The translations under genes and the position numbers were made by a program. A model generated the notes under the pieces. The model had not been told where the DNA came from and did no database searches. It saw only the letters and a list, made by a program, of their open reading frames with translations. This document shows, piece after piece, positions 16,990 to 25,769 of a DNA stretch of 64,000 nt (position 1 is its first letter; each line of letters begins with the position of its first letter). The stretch lies in assembly GCA_003712055.1 (NCBI GenBank), contig RHLJ01000001.1, positions 868,001 to 932,000 on the forward strand, written 5' to 3'. Source of the stretch: Balneola sp. Lineage in GTDB: Bacteria; Bacteroidota; Rhodothermia; Balneolales; Balneolaceae.

Positions 16990-19446
16990 ATGAATACTGT
17001 TCTCAAACTTCTCCTTTTCTTCTTTATCCTCATTCTTGGCTTTATCGGGCTTGCTGCTTACTGGACGTTCTACAAACCTTTGCCTGATTATGAAGATTCT
17101 ATCTCATTGGAAGGTTTGAATGAGCAAGTAGATATTCACTGGGATGAATTTGGAGTCCCTCATATCTATGCCAATAATGAAGAAGATTTGTATTACGCTT
17201 TCGGATTTGTTCATGCCCAGGATCGGTTATGGCAAATGACACTAAGTCAAATTGCTGCTGAAGGTCGCTTTGCTGAGTTTTTTGGAGAAGAACTTGTTCC
17301 TTTAGACAAATATCAGCGTACCTTGGGTTTTTGGAGAACAGCTGAACGGTTGGAAAAGGAAGTATTGAATGAGAAAGAGCGGCAAATCCTGAATGCCTAC
17401 TCTGATGGTGTCAACGCTTTCATCCGAAAAAATAGCAACCGCCTGCCTGTTCAGTTTGCTCTCGCTGATATTGAACCTATTGAATGGTCTCCAACACGTA
17501 TTCTTGCAGTAACCCGACTCATGGCATGGGAATTGAATATCAGTTGGTGGAGTGAAGTAATGTACAATCACCTGGGAGCTACCCTTTCCGAAGACCAATT
17601 TGAAGAATTGCTTCTCGGTTGGGCGGATGGACTACCTACCTCTCTTAATGATGACGAATCCATAGGTCTTACCACTACCGCCTTACTTCCCTTTTTTGAG
17701 CAGGAAATTGAGCGTCGAAAACTCCTGGAAACAGAAGGCTCTCATGTAGGAAGTAATGCCTGGGTTATTGACGCATCAAAAACAAATACCGGATATCCAA
17801 TGCTTGCCGGCGACCCCCATTTAGGCCTTGATATGCCCGGGAAATGGTATGAGATTCACTTAAATCTAAATGGGAAAAATGTTTCAGGAGTAACTTTAGC
17901 AGGAATCCCCGGGGTTGTGCTAGGACAAAATGATCAGTTGGGATGGTCATTCACCAGTATGATGTCTGATGACACTGATTTCTTCCTCGAAAAAGTAGAC
18001 CCTGAAGATCGGGGTCGCTATGTTGTTGATTCAGCTAATGTAGGAGAAGTAGTATTTGAGCCTTTCACAAAAATCCGGGAGATCATTAAAATAAAAGATG
18101 CGGATGATGAATTGGTGGAGATTAGATACACTCGCCATGGCCCGGTTATTTCCGATATCTATCCAAATAGTACTTTATTAAACAATGAAGTGGTCTCCTT
18201 GAAATGGACCGGGTACGAGCTTTCCAATGAATTTCGAACTATGTACCTGATGAACTGGGCAGAAAATTTCCAGCAGTTTAAAGATGCCCTTCCTCATTAC
18301 GGAGTTCCGGGTATGAATTTCCTTTATGGTGATGTGGAAGGAAATATCGGGATGTTTTCTACCGCAAAGCTGCCTATAAGAACAGGAAATAAAGTAACAA
18401 TGAGAAGAGGTTGGGTTCCTGAAGATGATTGGAAGGGATTTATACCTCAGCAAGAAATGCCTTATGTAATTAACCCTGAAAAAGGATGGATTGCTAATGC
18501 CAATAACAAGTTAACCACTGAAAATTACCCGCATTATATCAGCACCTTTTGGGAACCCCCTTCCAGAATGCAACGCATCGAAGAACGCTTAACTGCCAGC
18601 CAGGTGCTTAGCATTGAAGATATGGAGGATATCCAAAACGATTCCTACTCCGCATTTGCTGCAACGATTACCCCGGTAATCCTGGATATTATCCAGAACC
18701 AAAACGTGTACGATTTCTCAGTTCCTGTATCCTATCTGGAAAACTGGGATTTTAAGTATGAATCCAATTCTACCGCTGCTTCTATTTTCGATGCCTTCTT
18801 CATCAACTTTACAAAGAATACGCTAAAGGACGAGCTTGGTGATGCCGCGTATGAAAACTTTATTATCCACGAACTTATCCCGGTTCGAACGTTAAGTGCT
18901 TTGGTACAGGACAGCAGCTCCTTTTTTGATAATATCAACACGCCCGAGCTTGAGACAAAGTCTGATATTGTACTCAAAAGTATGCAGGATGCTATTTTCT
19001 TTTTAAGCGATTCATTGGGAAGTGAACCTTTTGAATGGCGTTGGGAGCAATTACATACCATTTCACTTCGCCCTCCTTTATTTGGTCAGGCTGCCGATGA
19101 TCCTGCAGCGCCACAAGCGTTAAAAATGATTGTAGATAATGTACTTAGTAAAGGGCCTTATCCGGTTAGAGGACACGGAATGAGTATCAATAATGGCCAA
19201 TACAAATGGGATAGCCCTTTTGAAATGGTGCTTGGGCCTTCCGTTCGAAGAGTAATTGATTTTTCTGATCTCAGCTCAACAAAATCTGTTATACCAACCG
19301 GACAATCGGGCAACCCTCTCTCCTCCCACTTTGGAGATCAAACACAGATGTGGCTGGATGGGCTGTATCGGGACTTCTTCCAGGATAGCACGTTATTTAG
19401 AGAGGCAGAACTTCGAACGATGAAGCTTATTCCTAAAGAAGACTAA
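16990..19446 (+). CDS. Penicillin-acylase-family (Ntn) amidohydrolase
   Basis: 818 residues. An N-terminal hydrophobic segment (residues 5-26) is a signal or anchor; the chain then starts with the alpha-subunit motif VDIHWDEFGVPHIYANNEEDLYYAFGFVHAQDRLWQM. The autocatalytic cleavage site and nucleophile Ser are in HVGSNAWVIDASKT (Ser about 255). GYPMLAGDPHLGLDMPGKWYEIHL and GVTLAGIPGVVLGQNDQLGWSFTS follow, as in family members. It probably matures into alpha and beta chains and cleaves amide bonds (acyl-homoserine lactones, peptides or antibiotics in relatives). The substrate cannot be read from sequence. Its 3' end is partly duplicated 100 bases downstream. Confidence 0.9.
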   Translation: MNTVLKLLLFFFILILGFIGLAAYWTFYKPLPDYEDSISLEGLNEQVDIHWDEFGVPHIYANNEEDLYYAFGFVHAQDRLWQMTLSQIAAEGRFAEFFGEELVPLDKYQRTLGFWRTAERLEKEVLNEKERQILNAYSDGVNAFIRKNSNRLPVQFALADIEPIEWSPTRILAVTRLMAWELNISWWSEVMYNHLGATLSEDQFEELLLGWADGLPTSLNDDESIGLTTTALLPFFEQEIERRKLLETEGSHVGSNAWVIDASKTNTGYPMLAGDPHLGLDMPGKWYEIHLNLNGKNVSGVTLAGIPGVVLGQNDQLGWSFTSMMSDDTDFFLEKVDPEDRGRYVVDSANVGEVVFEPFTKIREIIKIKDADDELVEIRYTRHGPVISDIYPNSTLLNNEVVSLKWTGYELSNEFRTMYLMNWAENFQQFKDALPHYGVPGMNFLYGDVEGNIGMFSTAKLPIRTGNKVTMRRGWVPEDDWKGFIPQQEMPYVINPEKGWIANANNKLTTENYPHYISTFWEPPSRMQRIEERLTASQVLSIEDMEDIQNDSYSAFAATITPVILDIIQNQNVYDFSVPVSYLENWDFKYESNSTAASIFDAFFINFTKNTLKDELGDAAYENFIIHELIPVRTLSALVQDSSSFFDNINTPELETKSDIVLKSMQDAIFFLSDSLGSEPFEWRWEQLHTISLRPPLFGQAADDPAAPQALKMIVDNVLSKGPYPVRGHGMSINNGQYKWDSPFEMVLGPSVRRVIDFSDLSSTKSVIPTGQSGNPLSSHFGDQTQMWLDGLYRDFFQDSTLFREAELRTMKLIPKED

Positions 19447-19505
19447 AGAACATCGAACGTTGAACTTCGAAGTTCCTTGTTGGATGTTCAACATTCAATG
19501 TTCTT
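19446..19505. repeat. GAACTTCGAAGTTC-type palindromic repeat, copy at penicillin-acylase end
   Basis: AAGAACATCGAACGTTGAACTTCGAAGTTCCTTGTTGGATGTTCAACATTCAATGTTCTT. Almost the same sequence is at 21856-21907. Confidence 0.8.
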
Positions 19506-19585
19506 ACGGTCAGTCGATACGTGAAGTATTCGGTTAAATCGTGGAAGCAGAATTTCGAACGATGAAATTGATCCTAAAGAATTAA
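19506..19585. pseudogene. Duplicated 3' ends of lepB and penicillin acylase (scar)
   Basis: 19506-19544 copies the 3' end of lepB and its downstream bases: CGGTCAGTC-GATACGTGAAGTATTCGG versus the bases at 21909-21945. 19545-19585 copies the last codons of the acylase gene: GCAGAATTTCGAACGATGAA versus GCAGAACTTCGAACGATGAA at 19408-19427. These fragments are non-coding remnants at the left boundary of the TPR-thioredoxin gene. Confidence 0.75.
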
Positions 19586-19659
19586 TTCTAGCCCTTTTGC
19601 ATCTCTGATATAGAAATACGTACTTAGATGTGCTCTATCCATTTAAGTTGCCTCAAACT

Positions 19660-21846
19660 ATGAAGAATCTACTAACTCTATTCTGCCTGATCTTCTCATT
19701 TTCTTCACTATCACAATCCATTTCAGCTCAAGGTGTTTTCAATCGCACTATTGAAAATGATAAAGACGCCGAGAAACTATTAATCGATTATTACTTCAAC
19801 AGAAGTCTGGATCTTGGGGTAAAACATGGAGAAGAGCTTTTTACTAAATATTCGGATTCTCCCAAAGTGGGTGCATGGTATACTGCTTTGCTGGCCAGAA
19901 ACGAAGAAGTGGATAGTTCCGTTGAGATAGCCAATACACTAAAAGAAAGATTTCCTAACAATCCCTGGACATCCTTCGCTGAAACCAGGGCATTGGGTTC
20001 CTCACCTGAGAAAAGAGATTCAGTTGCTTCAAATCTTGATATGGTAGTACAACTACATCCTAATAATGAATACTTCCATTGGTTAAAAGCGGTAATCTTA
20101 AGTAATGTGGGGAAGAAGGAAGAATCCTCAAACTATATAGATAGCCTAAGCGAAACAGAATTTAAGAATAGTATCATTCTTCTATCACTTAAAGGCAGCA
20201 ATTTGCTTTCTTCGAATTTCAGGTCTGAAGAACAAGAGGGAATGGAAAAATTTGAAGAAGGACTTCAAATATTCGAAGAAATAAGAGCAGAGCATCCTGA
20301 TTGGGTAGACGCTTATTATTTACCGGCCTACTATCTAAATCTAAAAGGTCAGCGTGATGAGCCTTTTGAGCTCCTGGAACAAATTGTTTATCAAACCAAT
20401 TCTTATCGGGTACATAGCTTTTACTGGAGGCTACTAACCTCTAATGATAAACTTACAAAGGAAGAAAAGTTTGAGAAAATTCAGAAAGGAACTTCTTATA
20501 TAGATGAAAATGGGTATTTGGGACCTAAATTTTTATTTGGCTTGTCCAGCACTTATGGAGGATTGGGAGATAAAGAAAAACGGTTTGAATATGAAGAAAG
20601 AGTACTTAATGAATATCCCAATCACTTGAATACTGAGTGGGTACTCGTTGAGAGATACCGTACTTATTCAAGAGAAAACTTAAAAGCAATTTCTGAGGAT
20701 GCCGATCCTGAAGTCATCTCTAACTATGAGGAAATGCTATGGGAATTTGTAAATAAGCCATTTCATATTAGAGAAACTTTACTTGGAGATGCATATAGAG
20801 AACTTTTTCATGTATCTCAGTTTAAAGAAAAAGACGCTATTGTCCCGGAAACCCTACTAGAAATTGTAGAAGGAATGATTTTATATGAAGGAATCAATCC
20901 TCATATAACCTATGCACGGGCTCCGGTTTTTCTTTCAGAAACGACTGAATACTTTGAGAGGGCTAAAGAAATTGTTAGAGAGGGTATCCCCGTTGCAATA
21001 GCCAAAATTGAAGGGCAAAACGAACGTAACGTATATAAAACCGAAGAAGACTATCAAAGAAGCTTGAGCTGGATGCAAGCAATAATGTATGATGCTCTTG
21101 GTTGGATTAATTTTCAGGAAGGAATTTTGGACAGTGCTGAAATCTATCTCTCCAGGGCATATTCATTGAATTCAGAAAACTCAATTAATCTTAATCGATT
21201 AGGGCAACTAAATGAATTCATTGGGAATCTTGATAAAGCAGAATCCTATTATAAGAAAGGATTGAAAATTGAATCAATGGGAGTAAATCCAAATATTGAA
21301 TCAATTAAGGCTCTATATATACAGAGAAATGGGAGCGAAGAATTATTTGAGGACTATCTCGCTAATATAAAAAACGAGGGAGAGATAGATAAAATGCAAG
21401 AGGTATTATCCGAATACATGAAAAATGGGGATTCATTTCCCGGATTCGAATTGAAAGATTTATCCAATAATACTTTTGAATTAAATGATCTAAAAGGGAA
21501 GATTGTAATTCTTAACGTTTGGGGGCTTTGGTGTGGACCTTGTGTTCAGGAGATGCCCGATATACAATTGCTTCATGAAAAGTATGAGAAGGACTCAGAG
21601 GTTGTGGTAGTAACAATTAATAACGACCCATCCATTGATAAAGTAAAAGAATGGATGGATGAAGAGGATTATGATTTTGTTGTTTTGAGAGATGATGGTT
21701 TTTTAGCTCAACAAAAAATTTATGTATTCCCCACTACTTGGTTTCTGGATCATAATTCAGAAATCAAGTTCATTAAAGAAGGTTATACAAAAAACTTAGT
21801 AGAAGAGTACACCTGGCGGATAGACTATATTGCCAATAATGATTGA
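19660..21846 (+). CDS. TPR protein with C-terminal TlpA-like thioredoxin domain
   Basis: 728 residues from ATG 19660; the GTG at 19630 would add ten residues before the signal peptide MKNLLTLFCLIFSFSSLSQSISAQ. The central 500 residues are helical TPR-like repeats. The last 140 form a thioredoxin/TlpA domain with ILNVWGLWCGPCVQEMPDIQLL (active-site WCGPC) and the cis-Pro region VFPTTWFLD. It is probably a periplasmic thiol-disulfide oxidoreductase; TPRs may hold a partner. The gene sits between duplicated fragments of its neighbours, as if inserted by a duplication event. Confidence 0.85.
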   Translation: MKNLLTLFCLIFSFSSLSQSISAQGVFNRTIENDKDAEKLLIDYYFNRSLDLGVKHGEELFTKYSDSPKVGAWYTALLARNEEVDSSVEIANTLKERFPNNPWTSFAETRALGSSPEKRDSVASNLDMVVQLHPNNEYFHWLKAVILSNVGKKEESSNYIDSLSETEFKNSIILLSLKGSNLLSSNFRSEEQEGMEKFEEGLQIFEEIRAEHPDWVDAYYLPAYYLNLKGQRDEPFELLEQIVYQTNSYRVHSFYWRLLTSNDKLTKEEKFEKIQKGTSYIDENGYLGPKFLFGLSSTYGGLGDKEKRFEYEERVLNEYPNHLNTEWVLVERYRTYSRENLKAISEDADPEVISNYEEMLWEFVNKPFHIRETLLGDAYRELFHVSQFKEKDAIVPETLLEIVEGMILYEGINPHITYARAPVFLSETTEYFERAKEIVREGIPVAIAKIEGQNERNVYKTEEDYQRSLSWMQAIMYDALGWINFQEGILDSAEIYLSRAYSLNSENSINLNRLGQLNEFIGNLDKAESYYKKGLKIESMGVNPNIESIKALYIQRNGSEELFEDYLANIKNEGEIDKMQEVLSEYMKNGDSFPGFELKDLSNNTFELNDLKGKIVILNVWGLWCGPCVQEMPDIQLLHEKYEKDSEVVVVTINNDPSIDKVKEWMDEEDYDFVVLRDDGFLAQQKIYVFPTTWFLDHNSEIKFIKEGYTKNLVEEYTWRIDYIANND

Positions 21847-21855
21847 CCTAATGGT

Positions 21856-21907
21856 AGAACATTGAACTTCGAAGTTCCTTGTTGGATGTTCAACGTTCAA
21901 TGTTCTT
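21856..21907. repeat. GAACTTCGAAGTTC-type palindromic repeat, copy at lepB end
   Basis: GAACATTGAACTTCGAAGTTCCTTGTTGGATGTTCAACGTTCAATGTTCTT. It lies between the convergent ends of the TPR-thioredoxin gene and lepB and could terminate both. Confidence 0.8.
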
Positions 21908-21911
21908 CCGG

Positions 21912-23036
21912 TCAGTCAATAACGTGAAGTATCCGGTTAAATCGTGGAACCATGCCATCTAAAGACATCCAAACCACAAAGGCTTTACCGATCAGATGAT
22001 CTCTGGGTACAAATCCCCAAAAACGGCTGTCTTCACTATTATCTCGGTTATCTCCCATCGCGAAGTAATAGTCTTGTTTAATGGTATAGGTGTTAGTTCT
22101 TTCCCCATTAATAATGAAGTCGTTCCCTTCACGTGTTACTGTATTATTTTCGAATCGCTCAATTAAGTCCTGATAGATATACCAATTTTGGTTGGTGAGC
22201 TCGATTTCCTGTCCTTCAAAAGGAATTACGATTTCAGAAAAATGATCGTGATTATAAAATGCTTTTGAAAAATTCCCTTTACTATTCACATAAGGAAATA
22301 CGGGTTCATCTGAATCAAACATGTAGAAGTCCAGAGAATCAACTTCAGGCCAGTTTCGCACAACATTTGCCACATCATCAGTTAGGTTAACCTGATATAA
22401 GTTGTTACCCATTGTACGTACGTACCGATCATTACCACCAATGGTTCCAGCTCCTACCGATTCCATTTTGGCATTACTTAATCTAACACCTTCTTTTAAG
22501 GCGAGGGTATAAAAACGTTGTACCCCTTCATGATACTCTTCACGTTCCCCATTTATATAAAGGATCTTATCTCTCAATTCCAGGGTATCACCAGCAACTC
22601 CTACAGCCCGTTTTATATAATTCGTTTTTTGTGAAATGGGCTTAGCTTCCCAGGGTATATTGAATACAATGATATCATTTCGCTCCACATCTCTAAACCC
22701 TGGAAGCCGGGTAGATGGGATTTTAATACCAGGTAAACAAATCTGGGTAAATGGAATGCAAACTGCCATCGGGGTTCTGGCACCATAGGTTAGATTTGAA
22801 ACAATCAGGAAATCCCCAATGAGTAAATCCTGCTCCATTGAACCAGTAGGAATCTTATATGAGCCAAAAATTAATGAACGCAAAATTGCTGCGGCAAAAA
22901 AGGCAAATACGAGAGCATCAATCCATTCCCTTAGCCACGACTTTGCCTGCTTCTCTTCTTCAGCCTTATCTTTTTTACCCCGCCCAAAAAAACCTGATTT
23001 TTTGGTTTCTTCTGTTGCCTTTTTTTCTTCTTCCAA
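21912..23036 (-). CDS. lepB: Signal peptidase I
   Basis: Membrane serine protease that removes Sec signal peptides. 374 residues, long as in Bacteroidota because of an insert between the catalytic boxes. A charged N-terminus is followed by one membrane helix (WIDALVFAFFAAAILRSLIF). The catalytic Ser is in IPTGSMEQDLLIGDFLIVS, the general-base Lys in NYIKRAVGVAGDTLELRD, and the C-terminal signature in YYFAMGDNRDNSEDSRFWGFVP. It lies just downstream of a secreted-protein gene and lepA, the classic lepA-lepB order. Confidence 0.95.
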   Translation of the reverse strand: MEEEKKATEETKKSGFFGRGKKDKAEEEKQAKSWLREWIDALVFAFFAAAILRSLIFGSYKIPTGSMEQDLLIGDFLIVSNLTYGARTPMAVCIPFTQICLPGIKIPSTRLPGFRDVERNDIIVFNIPWEAKPISQKTNYIKRAVGVAGDTLELRDKILYINGEREEYHEGVQRFYTLALKEGVRLSNAKMESVGAGTIGGNDRYVRTMGNNLYQVNLTDDVANVVRNWPEVDSLDFYMFDSDEPVFPYVNSKGNFSKAFYNHDHFSEIVIPFEGQEIELTNQNWYIYQDLIERFENNTVTREGNDFIINGERTNTYTIKQDYYFAMGDNRDNSEDSRFWGFVPRDHLIGKAFVVWMSLDGMVPRFNRILHVID

Positions 23037-23045
23037 AGTGATCTT

Positions 23046-23630
23046 TTAGTTTAATTTTATGTGTGAGGGAAGAGTTGTTTCTTCTTTTGAATACACGCCG
23101 TCCTTATAAGTTACTTTATACCATTGGTTTCGCTCTGGCGAAAAGAAATAATCAGTGTATTCTTTGGGTTCTACTTCTGTAACCAGTCTTGTAAATGTTC
23201 GCTTCACCTGCGGCATTAAATCGATATAACGACTAGCTCCAACATAAACCAGTCCATTAGCAAAAGGTCCATCTAAATCCAGCACCATCATTGGGACTTC
23301 ACCATCAATAATGAACCAGTATTCAAATTGAATAGCTTTTCCAGCTCTTAATTTTCCATCCTCAACAATATTCTCAATGGTTTTGGTTGGCTGACCAAAG
23401 GCACCTTCCAAACGTGCCCGAATTTCTATTGCAGGCATTCGATCAAGGCTGTTATAATTGAACCCCTGTCCCGTCCATTTAATATCGGCGAACTTGTCTT
23501 CAAATTTCTCAGCGTCCTGATTTTCTACTTTTTTGATATTAGGTTCTTCAAATTGTGCGTAGGCTGATGACGTTAGCAACACCATTAGCACAAAAAATAG
23601 CACCACTATTCTCTTTGTAGGTTTTTCCAT
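23046..23630 (-). CDS. Unidentified secreted protein between lepA and lepB
   Basis: 194 residues with a signal peptide (IVVLFFVLMVLLTSSAYAQ). The mature part is mixed alpha/beta, with MPAIEIRARLEGAFGQPTKTIENI and FEYWFIIDGEVPMMVLDLDGPFANGLVYVG. I do not recognise the family. The start ATG overlaps the lepA stop by one base and lepB follows after 9 bases, so it is in the lepA-lepB operon and might assist export or act in the periplasm. Confidence 0.75.
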   Translation of the reverse strand: MEKPTKRIVVLFFVLMVLLTSSAYAQFEEPNIKKVENQDAEKFEDKFADIKWTGQGFNYNSLDRMPAIEIRARLEGAFGQPTKTIENIVEDGKLRAGKAIQFEYWFIIDGEVPMMVLDLDGPFANGLVYVGASRYIDLMPQVKRTFTRLVTEVEPKEYTDYFFSPERNQWYKVTYKDGVYSKEETTLPSHIKLN

Positions 23631-25432
23631 TATCTGTCGTCCTCGTCCATAGATAGTACAGCAAGAAATGCTTCCTGGGGTATTTCTACTGAACCAACTT
23701 GTTTCATTCGTTTTTTTCCTTCCTTCTGCTTTTCAAGCAGTTTGCGCTTCCGGGTAATATCTCCACCATAACATTTAGCAGTAACATCTTTTCGAAGAGC
23801 ACGGATCGAATCTCTTGCAATAATCCTGCTTCCGATAGCTGCCTGAACCGCTACCTCGTATTGTTGACGAGGTATGAGTTCTTTTAGTTTGGCACATACT
23901 TTCCGGCCTTGATAATATGCTTTGTCACGATGAGTGATACTTGATAAAGCGTCAACTTGTTCTCCATTTAACAAGATATCTAAACGGACTAAGTCGCCTT
24001 TTCGGTATTCAATAAATTCGTAGTCTAACGAAGCGTACCCACGGGTTCCTGATTTCAGTTTGTCATAGAAATCGAAAACTACCTCAGCCATTGGAATTTC
24101 ATAGGTGATTTCAACCCGGTTATTCTGCATAAACATCTGGTTGATATAGACACCTCTTCGTTCCTGGCATAATTTCATAATCGGGCCAATAAACTCAGCC
24201 GGAGTAATAATACTCGCTTTGATATAAGGTTCCAGGATTGCATCAATATCACCAGCACCAGGCATTTGACTCGGGTTATCAACTCCAATGGTATTTCCAT
24301 CTTCCAGTTTCACCTCGTACTGAACGTTGGGAACGGTAGTGATAATATCAATATCAAATTCCCTATCTAGCCTTTCCTGAACTATCTCCATATGAAGGAG
24401 TCCTAGAAAACCTGCTCTAAACCCGAAGCCTAATGCTTTAGAAGTTTCTGGCTCATAGCTAAGAGAGGCATCATTTAACTGAAGCTTTTCCAGAGCACTT
24501 CGAAGATCCTCAAAATCTTCTGAACTGGTTGGGTAAATCCCGCTGAACACCATAGATTTTGCTTCCTGATACCCGGCAATAGCTTCTTCAGCAGCGTTCT
24601 TAACGGTAGTAATAGTGTCTCCTACCCGAACATCCTGGAGAGATTTCACACTTCCAATCACATAACCGACTTCACCTGCACGTAACTCTTTTGCAGGTTG
24701 GTAATCCATCCTCAGAAAGCCAATATCTTCTGCGTTATATTCTTCTTTATTGGCCATAAATTTGAAGAGATCGCCTTTTTTTAACACCCCTTCCATTACA
24801 CGAACATAAGCTACAGAACCACGATAGGTATTAAATACCGAATCAAAAATTAGCGCACGAAGTGGTTTATCTATTTCCTGTGAAGGGCCTGGTATACGAT
24901 CACAAATGGCTTCCAATAAAACAGGAACTCCTTCTCCGGTTTTACCTGAAACCGTTAGAATATCTTCTCGCTCACAACCAATTAAGTCTATGATTTGCTG
25001 ACCTACTCCTTCAGGATCAGAACTGGGTAAATCGATTTTGTTCAAAACGGGTATGATTTCAAGATCCTGCTCAATAGCTTGATAAAGGTTAGAAATAGTT
25101 TGTGCTTCGATTCCCTGGGTGGCATCAACTACTAGTATTGCACCTTCACAAGCTTTTAGGGCACGAGATACTTCATAAGCAAAATCAACATGTCCGGGAG
25201 TATCTATAAGGTTGAAACTAAAAAGCTCCCCGTTTGTGCGTTTGTAATCCAGTTTAATAGCATGACTTTTGATCGTAATACCACGCTCACGCTCAAGATC
25301 CATGTTATCTAGCATCTGCTCCTGCATCTCTCTTTCGCTGATGGTACCTGTTATCTGGAGCAAACGATCGGCAAGGGTAGATTTACCGTGATCGATATGG
25401 GCTATTATGCAAAAATTGCGGATGTTATTCAT
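23630..25432 (-). CDS. lepA: Elongation factor 4 (back-translocating GTPase)
   Basis: 600 residues, the standard LepA length. G1 is [16 protein letters not shown]3 [19 protein letters not shown]4 [12 protein letters not shown]. The LepA-specific C-terminal domain is present, with [41 protein letters not shown]. It acts on stalled or mis-translocated ribosomes. It is the first gene of the lepA-(secreted protein)-lepB unit. Confidence 0.97.
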   Translation of the reverse strand: MNNIRNFCIIAHIDHGKSTLADRLLQITGTISEREMQEQMLDNMDLERERGITIKSHAIKLDYKRTNGELFSFNLIDTPGHVDFAYEVSRALKACEGAILVVDATQGIEAQTISNLYQAIEQDLEIIPVLNKIDLPSSDPEGVGQQIIDLIGCEREDILTVSGKTGEGVPVLLEAICDRIPGPSQEIDKPLRALIFDSVFNTYRGSVAYVRVMEGVLKKGDLFKFMANKEEYNAEDIGFLRMDYQPAKELRAGEVGYVIGSVKSLQDVRVGDTITTVKNAAEEAIAGYQEAKSMVFSGIYPTSSEDFEDLRSALEKLQLNDASLSYEPETSKALGFGFRAGFLGLLHMEIVQERLDREFDIDIITTVPNVQYEVKLEDGNTIGVDNPSQMPGAGDIDAILEPYIKASIITPAEFIGPIMKLCQERRGVYINQMFMQNNRVEITYEIPMAEVVFDFYDKLKSGTRGYASLDYEFIEYRKGDLVRLDILLNGEQVDALSSITHRDKAYYQGRKVCAKLKELIPRQQYEVAVQAAIGSRIIARDSIRALRKDVTAKCYGGDITRKRKLLEKQKEGKKRMKQVGSVEIPQEAFLAVLSMDEDDR

Positions 25433-25769
25433 GAACCGTTACTACGTGCGTCTCTTCTTAAAAGGGTCAAAGATACGAAGAAGGCAGGAGCTACTAAAAC
25501 TTATGTTAACGTGAATTCGGAATAAGAAAGATTTTTGAATGTTAAAAAGGTCATTCCGCTGCAAAAGCCGGAATCTGAAATTCCATTAAAACAAAAGTTC
25601 TACTTCGATAAGCTAGATTTGGATTCCTGCCTTCGCAGGAATGACTAAAAAGTCTGTTCAGGTGATCTATTAAACATTTCTTATCCCAAATTCACGTCAG
25701 ATAAAGTAAAGCCTTTCCTTACTTAACAAACTTGATTCAATGCTATGAGTCGCAACTTCTTACGCTTTA
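25433..25769. other. Intergenic region with dispersed repeat
   Basis: 337 bases without a gene. Its middle (25550-25645) is a GTCATTCCGCTG...GGCAGGAATGAC hairpin element. The remaining bases on either side hold no clear regulatory signal; the lepA promoter must be in the part near 25440-25540. Confidence 0.5.
25550..25645. repeat. Dispersed palindromic repeat (GGAATCTAGATTT type)
   Basis: GTCATTCCGCTGCAAAAGCCGGAATCTGAAATTCC at one end and GATTTGGATTCCTGCCTTCGCAGGAATGAC at the other. Same family as 38186-38279 and 63234-63329. Confidence 0.75.
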
